A stretch of 64,000 nucleotides of DNA from Vibrio alfacsensis (GTDB lineage Bacteria; Pseudomonadota; Gammaproteobacteria; Enterobacterales; Vibrionaceae), in contig NZ_CP032093.1 of NCBI RefSeq assembly GCF_003544875.1, forward strand, positions 1 through 64,000. Reading direction: 5' to 3'. Positions 23,845 to 42,794 of the stretch are shown here, one piece after another (the first letter of the stretch is position 1; every line of letters starts with the position of its first letter). The notes under the pieces are model-generated. The model was not told where the DNA came from. It did no database searches and saw only the letters and a list, made by a program, of their open reading frames with translations. The translations under genes and the position numbers were made by a program.

Positions 23845-23875
23845 AAACAAAGGGCAACATTAGATGCCGCCCTTA
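23845..23875 (-). terminator. Possible terminator after fadA
   Basis: A short stem, AAGGGC paired with GCCCTT, followed on the minus strand by TGTTTTA. It lies 77 nt past fadA, in the acuI leader region, and is weaker than the other terminators here. Confidence 0.5.
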
Positions 23876-23951
23876 AGTGTAATACTAAAAATTTTCAGTA
23901 TTGGTTCATTTGCTTGTGATTGTTGGGTTGATCACGACGACCATTGAACCA

Positions 23952-27343
<3,392 letters not shown>

Positions 27344-27454
27344 TGTCTATCTCCATGACATACAATCTTGGATTGTCTGTATACCGATTTGATGTTGGCT
27401 AAATGCCGTGTGATACAACAAATAGATATAGAGGAAAGTCGTTTTATTCTTATT

Positions 27455-27467
27455 CTGGTTAGACCAG
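27455..27467. promoter_or_regulatory. FadR-type operator upstream of fadB
   Basis: CTGGTTAGACCAG is a perfect 5-3-5 palindrome matching the FadR core (CTGGTCnGACCAG) at nearly every position. FadR represses fad genes until long-chain acyl-CoA binds. Its position 112-124 nt before the fadB ATG fits a promoter operator. Confidence 0.8.
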
Positions 27468-27511
27468 TGTGGTTAGTTTGGACCGCAGATTGGCTAATTT
27501 CAATACATTTT

Positions 27512-27527
27512 TTAAACAAGTGTTTAA
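27512..27527. promoter_or_regulatory. Second palindromic operator candidate (PsrA-like)
   Basis: TTAAACAAGTGTTTAA is a perfect 7-2-7 palindrome 45 bp beyond the FadR-like site. Its AAAC-N4-GTTT core resembles the site reported for PsrA, a TetR-family regulator of fatty-acid genes. This assignment is inference. The site lies in the fadB-yigZ intergenic region and could serve either gene. Confidence 0.45.
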
Positions 27528-27611
27528 CATTGTGCGCTGGTGCAGATCTTATGCGACGTGTAAATCGGTCTCGTGATAGACTTTGAACAAAGAGAAAAGT
27601 GACGTAATCCT

Positions 27612-28234
27612 ATGAATGACCAACCTTATCTGATTCCAGCAGAGCCTGTGCAATTTGAAGAAGAGATCAAAAAGAGCCTCTTTATTACTTATTTGGCTCA
27701 TACACCGAGCGTGGAAAAGGCGAAAGCATTTGTGGAGCAGATAAAATCCAAACACTCTGACGCAAGACATAACTGCTGGGGTTTTGTTGCTGGCCGGCCA
27801 GAAGATTCAATGAAGTGGGGTTTAGTGATGATGGAGAACCGTCCGGTACTGCAGGTAAGCCAATACTTGCTCAATTGTCAGGATCAGGTGTCGGAGAAAT
27901 CACGGCCGTAGTGACGCGTTACTATGGTGGTATTCGGTTAGGTACGGGAGGACTTGTGAAAGCTTATGGTGGTGGTGTACAACAAGCTCTCAAGCAGCTT
28001 CAAACAATTGAGAAAAAAATAACCACAAAGCTCAGACTAGAGTTAGACTATGGCTTTATGCCTATTGTACAGTCGTTAATGCCTCAGTTCGGTGCGGTTG
28101 AAGTCGATGCCGAATACAGCGTTCAGGTGGCATTAGTTGTGGAAATCGAGCTACGTGAAGTGAGCGCGTTTACCCAGACTATCATCAACAAAAGTGGTGC
28201 AAAGGCAATTGTCACCCCATTAGACGGACAATAA
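27612..28234 (+). pseudogene. yigZ: YigZ/IMPACT-family protein, frameshifted in this sequence
   Basis: Two overlapping frames (27612-27911 and 27815-28234) together make one IMPACT/YigZ protein of about 207 residues. The first supplies residues 1 to about 70 (MNDQPYLIPAEPVQFEEEIK, then DARHNCWGFVAGRPEDS). The second supplies the conserved FSDDGEPSGTAGKPIL and VVTRYYGGIRLGTGGLVKAY. The join is at 27817-27823, where GGGGTTT lacks one base. The domain is related to the regulator of Gcn2 in eukaryotes, and its bacterial role is unclear. yigZ-trkH-hemG-rrn is the same order as in E. coli. The break is a homopolymer contraction and likely an error. Confidence 0.9.
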
Positions 28235-28280
28235 TGAAAAATAGGAAGCCACAGGGACAGCTTCGCTAGTCAATCAATCC

Positions 28281-29738
28281 ATGCAATTTCGTTCAATTAT
28301 TCGAATCGTCGGGCTATTGCTCGCGCTTTTTAGTGTCACAATGCTCGCACCTGCACTGGTTGCGCTTATCTATAGAGATGGTGCGGGTGTACCGTTTGTC
28401 ACGACATTTTTTGTTCTCCTTTTATGGGGAGGGGTATGTTGGTTTCCAAACCGAAGGTATAAGCACGAGCTTAAAGCACGTGATGGCTTTCTTATTGTTG
28501 TTCTCTTTTGGACCGTTCTAGGTAGTGCAGGCGCTATTCCTTTTTTGATTGCAGATAATCCAAACGTTTCTGTAACCGATGCCTTTTTTGAGTCTTTCTC
28601 TGCCTTAACGACCACCGGTGCGACAGTCATTGTTGGATTGGATGAATTACCCAAAGCCATTTTGTTCTATCGCCAGTTGCTTCAATGGTTTGGCGGTATG
28701 GGTATCATTGTTCTTGCTGTAGCAATTCTTCCGGTTCTTGGTATCGGAGGTATGCAGTTATATCGCGCTGAAATTCCTGGGCCAGTAAAAGATACGAAAA
28801 TGACTCCGCGCATAGCTGAAACCGCAAAAGCGCTGTGGTATATCTATCTGAGTTTGACTATTGCATGTGCCTTAGCATTTTGGTTGGCAGGTATGACGCC
28901 GTTTGATGCGATCAGCCATAGCTTCTCCACGATTGCAATTGGTGGTTTTTCGACCCACGATGCCAGTATGGGCTATTTCGATAGTTATGCTATTAACATG
29001 ATCACCGTTGTCTTCTTGTTGATTTCGGCATGTAACTATTCTTTGCACTTCGCCGCGTTTGCGTCTGGCGGCGTGCATCCTAAATACTATTGGAAAGATC
29101 CAGAGTTCCGCGCGTTCATCTTTATTCAAGTTATCCTGTTCTTAGTGTGCTTCTTATTACTGTTGAATCACCACTCGTATGACTCCCCATATGACGCCTT
29201 TGACCAAGCGTTATTCCAGACCGTGTCTATCTCTACTACGGCGGGCTTTACCACAACCGGTTTTGCTGACTGGCCATTGTTTTTACCAGTGCTGCTATTG
29301 TTCTCTTCTTTTATAGGGGGGTGTGCAGGTTCGACTGGCGGCGGCATGAAAGTGATCCGTATTCTTCTGCTGACCTTACAAGGTGCACGTGAACTAAAGC
29401 GGTTGGTTCACCCTCGCGCGGTTTACACTATTAAAGTAGGAGGAACGGCTTTGCCTCAACGCGTGGTTGATGCGGTGTGGGGATTCTTCTCTGCTTATGC
29501 TTTAGTGTTCGTCGTTTGTATGTTGGCGCTGATCGCAACAGGGATGGATGAGTTAAGTGCATTTTCCGCTGTTGCCGCCACATTGAATAACTTAGGACCA
29601 GGGTTGGGAGAAGTTGCTCTTCATTTTGGTGATGTAAATGATAATGCTAAATGGGTGCTGATTGTTTCTATGCTATTTGGTCGCTTGGAAATATTTACCT
29701 TACTTATTTTACTCACGCCGACATTCTGGCGTAGCTAA
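28281..29738 (+). CDS. trkH: TrkH, potassium uptake channel subunit
   Basis: Trk-type K+ translocating subunit of 485 residues in the inner membrane, with about ten transmembrane helices. It has four selectivity-filter-like P-loops with their Gly residues: SALTTTGATV, STIAIGGFSTHD, STTAGFTTTGF and AATLNNLGPGLG. GCAGSTGGGMKVIR marks the intramembrane gate region. It needs the peripheral NAD-binding protein TrkA, encoded elsewhere. It lies between yigZ and hemG. Confidence 0.96.
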   Translation: MQFRSIIRIVGLLLALFSVTMLAPALVALIYRDGAGVPFVTTFFVLLLWGGVCWFPNRRYKHELKARDGFLIVVLFWTVLGSAGAIPFLIADNPNVSVTDAFFESFSALTTTGATVIVGLDELPKAILFYRQLLQWFGGMGIIVLAVAILPVLGIGGMQLYRAEIPGPVKDTKMTPRIAETAKALWYIYLSLTIACALAFWLAGMTPFDAISHSFSTIAIGGFSTHDASMGYFDSYAINMITVVFLLISACNYSLHFAAFASGGVHPKYYWKDPEFRAFIFIQVILFLVCFLLLLNHHSYDSPYDAFDQALFQTVSISTTAGFTTTGFADWPLFLPVLLLFSSFIGGCAGSTGGGMKVIRILLLTLQGARELKRLVHPRAVYTIKVGGTALPQRVVDAVWGFFSAYALVFVVCMLALIATGMDELSAFSAVAATLNNLGPGLGEVALHFGDVNDNAKWVLIVSMLFGRLEIFTLLILLTPTFWRS

Positions 29739-29747
29739 GGAGAAATT

Positions 29748-30274
29748 GTGGCAAAAGCTTTATTTCTATACTCTTCGCGTGAAGGGCAGACAAAAAAAAT
29801 TCTCCACTATATAGATGAGCAACTCACAGACTTCGAATGCGAGTTGGTGGATTTACATAATGTAGAGACGATTGATTTTAGTCAATACGACAGAGTATTG
29901 ATTGGAGCGTCTATTCGCTATGGTCATCTTAATAAGAAGCTATACCAGTTTATTGAACGAAACTTGAATCAACTTGCGCAAAGCAAAGTGGCGTTTTTCT
30001 GCGTGAACCTTACTGCCCGTAAAGAAGACCAAGGTAAGGATACGCCTGAAGGTAGTGCCTATATTCGTAAGTTCCTAATTAAGTCACCTTGGAAACCTAC
30101 GTTAATAGGTGTCTTTGCAGGAGCTCTTTATTACCCTCGCTATCATTGGTTTGATCGAACGATGATTAAGTTCATTATGTCGATGACAGGTGGTGAAACC
30201 GATACAACCAAAGAAGTGGAATACACCAACTGGGAAAAAGTGGCTCTTTTGCAGATAAATTCAAAGAACTGTAG
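29748..30274 (+). pseudogene. hemG: HemG, protoporphyrinogen oxidase, C-terminus frameshifted
   Basis: Menaquinone/quinone-dependent protoporphyrinogen IX dehydrogenase with a flavodoxin fold. FMN binding is seen at LYSSREGQTKKI (about 7-18), with the long insert loop LTARKEDQGKDTPEGSAYIR (about 88-107). It starts at GTG after AGGAGAAAT. As read, the frame runs to 30293 with an aberrant tail after WEKVAL. Restoring one T in the run at 30247-30250 gives FADKFKEL and a stop at 30272-30274, the normal HemG ending (175 residues). The defect touches only the last eight residues. Confidence 0.88.
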
Positions 30275-30353
30275 AAATAACGTGCTCTTTTAAGTGTTTT
30301 TGCTGCAATTTTATCCGAATGATAAGAAAATCAAAAAAAACGTAAAAAAGGGC

Positions 30354-30381
30354 TTGCCAATGTGATCGCAATCTCTATAAT
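30354..30381 (+). promoter_or_regulatory. rrn promoter P1
   Basis: -35 TTGCCA (30354-30359) and -10 TATAAT (30376-30381), 16-bp spacer, preceded by an A-rich UP-element-like stretch (30325-30350). A GC-rich discriminator (GCCACCTCGC) follows, as in stringently controlled rRNA promoters. Confidence 0.8.
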
Positions 30382-30476
30382 GCCACCTCGCTGACACGGC
30401 AACGCTCCGAAAGGAACGTAAGCCAAGTTAGCAATTAGCCAAGTGGAAACGCTTGAAAGAAAGTTTGAAAAAGTGG

Positions 30477-30504
30477 TTGACACTAAACTTTATCTCGCTA
30501 AAAT
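30477..30504 (+). promoter_or_regulatory. rrn promoter P2
   Basis: -35 TTGACA (30477-30482) and -10 TAAAAT (30499-30504), 16-bp spacer. The antitermination boxA GCTCTTTAACA follows at 30538-30548, before the 16S gene. Confidence 0.8.
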
Positions 30505-30770
30505 GGCCGTCCGATTTGAGCAAAGCTCAATAGGAAAGCTCTTTAACAATATAGACCTATCAATCTGTGTGGGCACTCGTTGATGATAATCCAATTAGAT
30601 ACCTCGGTATCAAATTAGGTTTCAATGAACTGAGTGACCAAACGAGTCGAAAGACTTGGCACAGTCAATTCATTATCGTTCTGTTGGAACGATAATAGCT
30701 TTAAAATTACTTCTTACTTTCGAGTAAGAGCAGTTTTGAAGTCAGTATTCATTGAGCCGAACAAAATCTT

Positions 30771-32311
<1,541 letters not shown>

Positions 32312-32401
32312 TACGATGATTACTCACGATGAGTGCCCACACAGATTGATACGGTTTATAAAGTAAAAGAGACGAAGATATCCCAATATCTTCAATCCAG
32401 T

Positions 32402-32475
32402 GTCCCGTTCGTCTAGAGGCCTAGGACACCGCCCTTTCACGGCGGTAACAGGGTTCGACTCCCTACGGGATACCA
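32402..32475 (+). tRNA. tRNA-Glu (TTC)
   Basis: Anticodon TTC in the loop CCTTTCAC, acceptor stem GTCCCGT/ACGGGAT, CCA encoded. It is 74 nt long instead of 76 because the T stem has CAGGG/CCCTA instead of AGGGG/CCCCT: one G and one C are missing on opposite strands. That fits homopolymer under-calling more than mutation. Confidence 0.95.
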
Positions 32476-32477
32476 TT

Positions 32478-32553
32478 GGGTCGTTAGCTCAGTTGGTAGA
32501 GCAGTTGACTTTTAATCAATTGGTCGCAGGTTCGAATCCTGCACGACCCACCA
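32478..32553 (+). tRNA. tRNA-Lys (TTT)
   Basis: A 76-nt cloverleaf with acceptor GGGTCGT/ACGACCC, anticodon TTT in CTTTTAA and encoded CCA. Second tRNA in the 16S-23S spacer. Confidence 0.97.
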
Positions 32554-32580
32554 TTTCTTTTTAGAAATGACTCTCAAGAT

Positions 32581-32656
32581 GGGGCTATAGCTCAGCTGGG
32601 AGAGCGCCTGCCTTGCACGCAGGAGGTCTGCGGTTCGATCCCGCATAGCTCCACCA
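32581..32656 (+). tRNA. tRNA-Ala (TGC)
   Basis: A 76-nt cloverleaf with acceptor GGGGCTA/TAGCTCC, anticodon TGC in CTTGCAC and encoded CCA. Third spacer tRNA. Confidence 0.97.
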
Positions 32657-32691
32657 TTCTTGACGTCTACCACGAGACGTAAAACTCATGT

Positions 32692-32767
32692 GGGCGATTA
32701 GCTCAGTTGGGAGAGCACCTGCCTTACAAGCAGGGGGTCACTGGTTCGAGCCCGGTATCGCCCACCA
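32692..32767 (+). tRNA. tRNA-Val (TAC)
   Basis: A 76-nt cloverleaf with acceptor GGGCGAT/ATCGCCC, anticodon TAC in CTTACAA and encoded CCA. The Glu-Lys-Ala-Val spacer set is a known vibrio rrn class. Confidence 0.97.
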
Positions 32768-33093
32768 TCTTTAAGCACACTTTCTTTTAATAGAAAGCAG
32801 AGTGTTTTTAAAAATGGTTACTTCATGAGAAGTGATTAGCTCTTTAACAATTTGGAAAGCTGACAAAACAAATCTTGTCTTAAATAGATAAGCGTTTGTT
32901 TGTAAAGTTCTCAAAGTATTCATTTCGATGAATACACAAAACACATTCAAGTGTTCTTGGGTTTTGCGAAAGCAAAACATATTTGAGTCCGGCAAAATCG
33001 ATAGCTATCTCGCTCATTCAAATAATGAGATAGCAACTTTGGTTGTTTAAACAACAAACTCAAGATTTCTTCTGAAACTCTTTGGGGTTGTAT
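32768..33093 (+). other. rrn spacer between tRNA-Val and 23S
   Basis: A 326-bp transcribed spacer without a gene. It contains a second boxA-like TAGCTCTTTAACAA (32837-32850) for antitermination into the 23S gene. The rest should form the RNase III processing stem around 23S. Confidence 0.75.
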
Positions 33094-35970
<2,877 letters not shown>

Positions 35971-36060
35971 TACAACACCCAAAGGGTTTTGATGGACTCA
36001 AAGCAAGAACAGACTTGATTGTGTAGAGAACACAGAAACAGCTTTCCAGATTAAAGAATT

Positions 36061-36180
36061 TGCTTGGCGACCATAGCATTTTGGACCCACCTGATTTCCA
36101 TTCCGAACTCAGAAGTGAAACGAAATAGCGCCGATGGTAGTGTGGGGTTTCCCCATGTGAGAGTAGGACATCGCCAGGCT
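36061..36180 (+). rRNA. rrf: 5S ribosomal RNA
   Basis: A 120-nt 5S gene, from TGCTTGGCGACC to ATCGCCAGGC, with conserved CCATTCCGAACTCAGAAGTG and GAGAGTAGG. It lies about 90 nt after 23S and before tRNA-Asp. Confidence 0.96.
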
Positions 36181-36211
36181 TTAAATTTAGACTTAAATGT
36201 CTAACCAGTGC

Positions 36212-36287
36212 GGAGCGGTAGTTCAGTTGGTTAGAATACCGGCCTGTCACGCCGGGGTCGCGGGTTCGAGTCCCGTCCGCTCCGCCA
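36212..36287 (+). tRNA. tRNA-Asp (GTC)
   Basis: Distal tRNA of the rrn operon. Acceptor GGAGCGG/CCGCTCC, anticodon GTC in CTGTCAC, CCA encoded. It is 76 nt instead of the usual 77: the variable loop after GCCGG has GGTC rather than GGGTC, another one-G contraction. Confidence 0.95.
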
Positions 36288-36299
36288 TTTATTCAGACG

Positions 36300-36328
36300 A
36301 AGCCCTAGCAGCAATGCTGGGGCTTTTT
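36300..36328 (+). terminator. rrn operon terminator
   Basis: Stem AGCCCTAGCA paired with TGCTGGGGCT, followed by TTTTT, 13 nt after tRNA-Asp. Confidence 0.88.
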
Positions 36329-36433
36329 CGTATATTCAATATTCGTCTTCCCCTCAAAAGTCATTGTGCTATTGACAGAAGTCATGAATAAGTAGCTTAA
36401 AACTTCCTCTTTTGTTAGCCTCTTCTGAACTTA

Positions 36434-37541
36434 TACCAATCTGGAAAATTAACTGGTCAGGTCTATCCATCTTCTCGAACACATCTTGGAGACTCTGGTG
36501 GAGCACTCCAAAAAACTATTCCAAGCACTACACACTTTAGAGACGATATCTTCGTAATCCGAAAAAGACTGATTGGCAAGATAGTGTTGTCTCAACCAAC
36601 TCCATACTTGTTCTATGGGGTTTAGCTCTGGAGAATAGGGTGGGAGTTTGATGACACTGATGTTCTGAAATTCATCGGCAATATCTTCGGTGTGCCATCC
36701 TGCGCCATCCATAACGACGACGGCATGACGTCCTTTTTCGGTGACTGCGGAGATCTGCTTAAGGTGCTCAACCATAATCTCTTTGTTAACCCAAGGAACA
36801 ACCATTGCTTCTCCGATCCCTCTAGTGGGGCATACTGAGCCAAACAAATAAGCATACTCAAATTGCTGTTGTTTTACCGCTCTCGGCCTTGAACCTCGTT
36901 CAGCCCAAAGTCGAGTTGTCGTATTTTGCTGGCCAAATCTCGCTTCATCTTGAAACCAGACATCAACGCTCTCAAGTCCCATATGGCCTGGGATCTTAAG
37001 GATCGTTTCGATTTTGAATTTTTTTAAAATCGTCTTGGATTTGTTGGGATTGTTTAGGGTGCTTGGAGCGGGAAGTTATCCAAGAAAAGCCCATATGATT
37101 GAGCAAATAATAAATGGAATCTGGATGGTAGTACTTACCAAACTCTTCGGCGATATAGGTATGGATGTCAGCGCCAGTTAACCTGCCCCAGATGAATCCT
37201 CTGCTCGATTCTTTATGTATAGGCTTAATTGCTCACGTTGTTGAGGATTAAGGAAAGCAGGCCGACCTGTTCTTGGTTTTCTTGCAACCCATCAAGGCCA
37301 TCCTCAAGGAACGTTTGTACCCATTTGTTGACACTAGTTCTGCTGACTTTAAGGAACTTGGCAATTTGGGTGCGAGAGTGACCATCTTTAAAGTGGGCCA
37401 ACGCAAGTAATCGCATCTTCATTTGGATAGATTTTTGTTGGCTAGCAAGCTTTTAAAGTCAATGTTATCGAGGCTGTCCATAGCATCCGTTTTACGAAAA
37501 GTAATCGCATCAATTAGATCATATTTTTACTTAGATTGGTA
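36434..37541 (-). mobile_element. IS630-family insertion sequence
   Basis: About 1.1 kb bounded by short inverted repeats: TACCAATCT at 36434-36442 and its complement AGATTGGTA at 37533-37541. It contains a single broken transposase gene on the minus strand. IS630 elements target TA dinucleotides. The bases next to the repeats do not give a clean TA duplication, so the exact ends are uncertain by one or two bases. It sits between an rrn operon and crcB, a typical neutral landing place. Confidence 0.85.
36449..37481 (-). pseudogene. IS630-family transposase, multiply frameshifted
   Basis: Fragments join into one IS630/Tc1-type transposase of about 343 residues. The start is MDSLDNIDFKSLLAN at 37481. 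The N-terminal HTH follows (HFKDGHSRTQIAKFLKVSRTSVNKW, 37422 downwards in part), then a winged-helix region, then the DDE domain (FQDEARFGQQ, VVMDGAGWH, LPPYSPELNPIEQVWSWLR). Frame breaks lie at about 37426 (AAA for AAAA), 37283 (AAAA for AAAAA), 37194 (GGGG for GGGGG) and 37020 (seven A for six). Four indels, all in homopolymers and with no missense decay, suggest poor sequence quality rather than old decay. Confidence 0.88.
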
Positions 37542-37680
37542 TTATTTGTTCTAAGTGACACCTGTAACTTTTAAAATATATCTAAACTCCGAGTGCTGGG
37601 CTTTGCTAAATTCTAAGATTTCATCGTCACTATCGCCTCAAATTTGATTACAATGTGGCCATTAACTTTTTGGGGGAATT

Positions 37681-38064
37681 ATGGGACAACTAGCCGTTTT
37701 GGGTTTTATTGCATTGGGTGGCGCATTTGGTGCATGTTCTCGTTACTTAATTTCTGAACTTTGTGTGATGCTACTTGGTCGTGGCTTTCCGTACGGAACC
37801 CTAACCGTAAACGTGGTTGGTTCATTTATTATGGGTCTGCTAATTGCGGCCTTTGAAAGTGAGATACTTGCAACCGATCCTTGGCGCCAAATCATTGGAT
37901 TAGGCTTTCTTGGTGCACTAACAACATTCTCCACGTTCTCGATGGATAATGTTCTTTTAATGCAACAAGGCGCTTTCTTAAAAATGGGCCTGAACATTTT
38001 ATTGAATGTTGTACTAAGTATCTCAGCTGCATGGATTGGCTTTCAGTTATTGATGCGTAGTTAG
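37681..38064 (+). CDS. crcB: CrcB/Fluc fluoride channel
   Basis: Small four-helix fluoride exporter of 127 residues. It has GGAFGACSRYL (about 13-23), GTLTVNVVGSF (about 40-50, with the pore Asn) and GFLGALTTFSTFS (about 80-92, with the Phe box and Thr/Ser track). It works as an antiparallel dimer that lets fluoride leave the cell. The single-gene form is normal in gammaproteobacteria. I looked for a fluoride riboswitch upstream and saw none. Confidence 0.94.
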   Translation: MGQLAVLGFIALGGAFGACSRYLISELCVMLLGRGFPYGTLTVNVVGSFIMGLLIAAFESEILATDPWRQIIGLGFLGALTTFSTFSMDNVLLMQQGAFLKMGLNILLNVVLSISAAWIGFQLLMRS

Positions 38065-38079
38065 TCAAATTTTGAACAA

Positions 38080-38107
38080 CTCGGCTTGGTTTACCTAAGC
38101 CGTTTTT
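38080..38107 (+). terminator. Terminator after crcB
   Basis: Stem CGGCTT paired with AAGCCG, followed by TTTTT, immediately ahead of the TPP riboswitch. Confidence 0.8.
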
Positions 38108-38116
38108 ATATACTGA

Positions 38117-40320
<2,204 letters not shown>

Positions 40321-40321
<1 letters not shown>

Positions 40322-41736
40322 TGAGCAAAATCCTTATTCCGTCATCATTGATTGAACTGACAGGTTTAGTTCAGCAATGTTTGTTGTTGGCGAAAGAACA
40401 GGGTTTTAGTATCGAAGACATTGAGTTGGGTGTGAGCCTAACTCAATCTATTCAGCTCGTTCGCGACCAACAGACCACACACATAACGACTGATCTCATT
40501 GATGATTATTACTCTGAACATGAGAGTTCATTTGTGCTCTATTACCGCTCTGCTTTATCGGTAGAAGCGTGTGCTAAGCAACCGTCGAAAGCGATTTATA
40601 TTGGCATTGCTGATACGCAGGTATCCGATGAAAAGGAGAAAGTGCTTCAGCTTGATATCTGGCGTCACCCAATTAACAACGAAGTGAGAGCGCTTTCCGT
40701 TGAGTCTAAACCCAACGCAATGTTCGATCCCGAACATCACCTTGCTTGGATAGTAACACTGAGAGTACTCGATTTTCCTATCGAAGATGCGTTAACACTT
40801 GCTCGAGGAATGCTAACTCAACAAGCGAATGTTTCACGTGAAACACTGTTGAATGACAACCTTGACGAGGGAAGAGCTACTCCGTGGGCTGACCAATTTG
40901 ATGATTTCCCCACACCTGTACTGGAGGATAACCGACTAGGTATTCAAGTTGGTTGGTCAGCACAAGGGGAGAGCGTTAGCTTTCCAACTCTAACTAAGCA
41001 AAATCTAGGGCTCTATCCAGTCGTTGATGATGTTGCTTGGATTGAGCGTCTACTGCCACTAGGCATCAACACTATTCAACTGCGAATCAAGAATTCACAA
41101 CGAGCCGATTTAGAACAACAGATCATTCGAGCAATTGAGCTAGGTCGTCAGTATCAAGCACAAGTGTTCATCAATGACTATTGGCAGTTGGCAATCAAGC
41201 ATGGCGCTTGTGGTGTTCACCTGGGACAAGAAGACATTGAAGAATCGAATTTGGCTCAGCTAACTAAAGCCGGCATTCGTCTTGGTCTTTCTACTCATGG
41301 TTATTATGAGCTACTGCGCATCGTACAAATTCATCCTAGCTACATCGCGCTAGGGCATATTTTCCCAACCACCACAAAACAGATGCCATCGAAACCACAA
41401 GGTTTGGTGCGCTTGGCTCTGTATCAAAAGCTGATTGATAGCATTCCTTACGGAAACAAAGAGCTGGCTATCCGTCCTTCAAAAGACAAAGCAGGTAGTG
41501 ACTATGTGCTCGGCTTTCCGACGGTCGCAATTGGTGGTATTGACCAATCTAATGCAGCCCAAGTTTGGCAAACAGGTGTTTCTAGTTTGGCAGTTGTACG
41601 TGCTATTACCTTGGCAGAATCACCTCAGTCCGTTATCGAGTTTTTTGCACAACTGATGAAGGAAAGACAGCTAACATTTACTGATCAGAATAGTGAATTG
41701 GCGGATACCAAGAGAGGCGAGCATGCTCACGGATAA
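40321..41736 (+). CDS. thiE: ThiE, thiamine-phosphate synthase with long N-terminal extension
   Basis: At 471 residues this is more than twice the usual ThiE (about 210). The synthase TIM barrel is in the C-terminal half. It includes [12 protein letters not shown] (about 245-256), [23 protein letters not shown] (about 282-304 in part), [16 protein letters not shown] (about 342-357) and VAIGGI (about 401-406). It joins HMP-PP and THZ-P. The first 230 residues have no motif I can name and include an aminoacyl-rich region without a ThiD-like ATP site. A loop of about 30 residues (after LIDSIPYG) is also extra. A parS site lies in the coding sequence at 40830-40845. Confidence 0.9.
40830..40845. 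other. parS: parS site 1 (ParB-binding)
   Basis: TGTTTCACGTGAAACA, a perfect 16-bp palindrome identical to the bacterial chromosomal parS consensus, inside thiE. Confidence 0.92.
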
Positions 41737-42496
41737 GCAGTTCTTTCGCTATCAACGCCAAGTCGCTCTGCCTGAAATTGCTGAAAGTGGGCAAGAGCGT
41801 TTGAGTAAATCGCATGTGCTGATCATCGGTTGTGGTGGGTTAGGAAGTGCTGCGAGTTTGTACTTGGCATCAGCGGGCGTTGGTAAATTGGTTGTGGTTG
41901 ATGATGATAAAGTTGAGAGCAGTAACCTACAGCGTCAGATCATTTATCGTGAACAAGACCTCCAAGTTGCGAAAACAGAAGCGACTGTAAAGCAACTCAC
42001 TGAGCTCAACTCTATGGTTCAAATTCGTGCTCTCAATAAGCGATTAGACAAAGCACAGCTGCAGCTTGAGGTGATGCTGGCGGATGTGGTGCTCGACTGC
42101 ACCGACAACATGCCAACGCGCCAGCTCATTAACCAAGTTTGTTTCGAGCAAAATACGCCACTCATCTCAGCAGCGGCAATTGGTTGGCAAGGACAATTCG
42201 CTGTCTTTGATTACCAAACACCAAGTGAACAAGAAGCGCAGAGTAAAGCCTGTTACCGCTGCTTATATCCGTTTGACGAACTACCACAAAGTCAAAAATG
42301 CAGTGAGAGCGGTGTCGTCGGTCCGGTGGTGGGCACGCTTGGTAACTACCAAGCGATAGCGGCAATTCAAAAACTGGCGACGGGAAAGTTTCATGTCGAG
42401 ACTGCCAAGTTACACCTGTTTGATGGGTTGAAACTGCAATGGCAAACCATGGCGATAAGTAAAGATAAACAGTGCCAAGTGTGTGCTCAGATTTAG
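41723..42496 (+). CDS. thiF: ThiF, ThiS adenylyltransferase
   Basis: E1-like enzyme of 257 residues from the ATG at 41723 ([13 protein letters not shown]); it overlaps thiE by 14 nt. The ATP-binding [19 protein letters not shown] (about 37-55) and DCTDNMPTR (about 123-131) are family hallmarks. Zinc ligands are the pairs CYRC (about 173-176) and CQVC at the C-terminus. A Cys in [10 protein letters not shown] may accept sulfur. It adenylates the ThiS C-terminal glycine for sulfur loading. The longer frame to 41693 is less likely. Confidence 0.95.
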   Translation: MLTDKQFFRYQRQVALPEIAESGQERLSKSHVLIIGCGGLGSAASLYLASAGVGKLVVVDDDKVESSNLQRQIIYREQDLQVAKTEATVKQLTELNSMVQIRALNKRLDKAQLQLEVMLADVVLDCTDNMPTRQLINQVCFEQNTPLISAAAIGWQGQFAVFDYQTPSEQEAQSKACYRCLYPFDELPQSQKCSESGVVGPVVGTLGNYQAIAAIQKLATGKFHVETAKLHLFDGLKLQWQTMAISKDKQCQVCAQI

Positions 42497-42534
42497 ATTA
42501 CGAGTAATGGGCAGAATTAAGAGAGTTGGAAGCA

Positions 42535-42789
42535 ATGACGTTATCAGAACCACAAACAACACAAATGACCGCTGCTGACTTAGATGTGATCACTATTGTT
42601 ATCAATGATCAGTCACATCAAGTTGCCAGTCAGTCGAATCTACAGCAAATCATTAGTCAATTTGCGCTGCCTGAAATGGGCTGTGTTTTTGCTATTAATA
42701 ACAATGTTGTGCCGCGCAGTGAGTGGGCTAGCACAGTTCTTTCACAGGGAGATAGCATCTCTTTGTTTCAAGCGATCGCAGGGGGTTAA
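42535..42789 (+). CDS. thiS: ThiS, sulfur carrier protein
   Basis: Ubiquitin-like sulfur carrier of 84 residues from the ATG at 42535. A later ATG at 42565 would give a more standard 74 residues, and a TTG at 42526 is also open. It ends in ...FQAIAGG, the Gly-Gly tail that ThiF adenylates and that becomes a thiocarboxylate, the sulfur donor to ThiG. It sits 5 nt before thiG. Confidence 0.93.
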   Translation: MTLSEPQTTQMTAADLDVITIVINDQSHQVASQSNLQQIISQFALPEMGCVFAINNNVVPRSEWASTVLSQGDSISLFQAIAGG

Positions 42790-42794
42790 AGTCG

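Noticed and set aside
27368..27586. A 72-codon frame in the fadB-yigZ spacer
   Set aside because: It overlaps both operator palindromes and has no ribosome site or protein-like features.
37545..37680. Fluoride riboswitch upstream of crcB
   Set aside because: I searched for the GATGG-type core and pseudoknot and could not find them.
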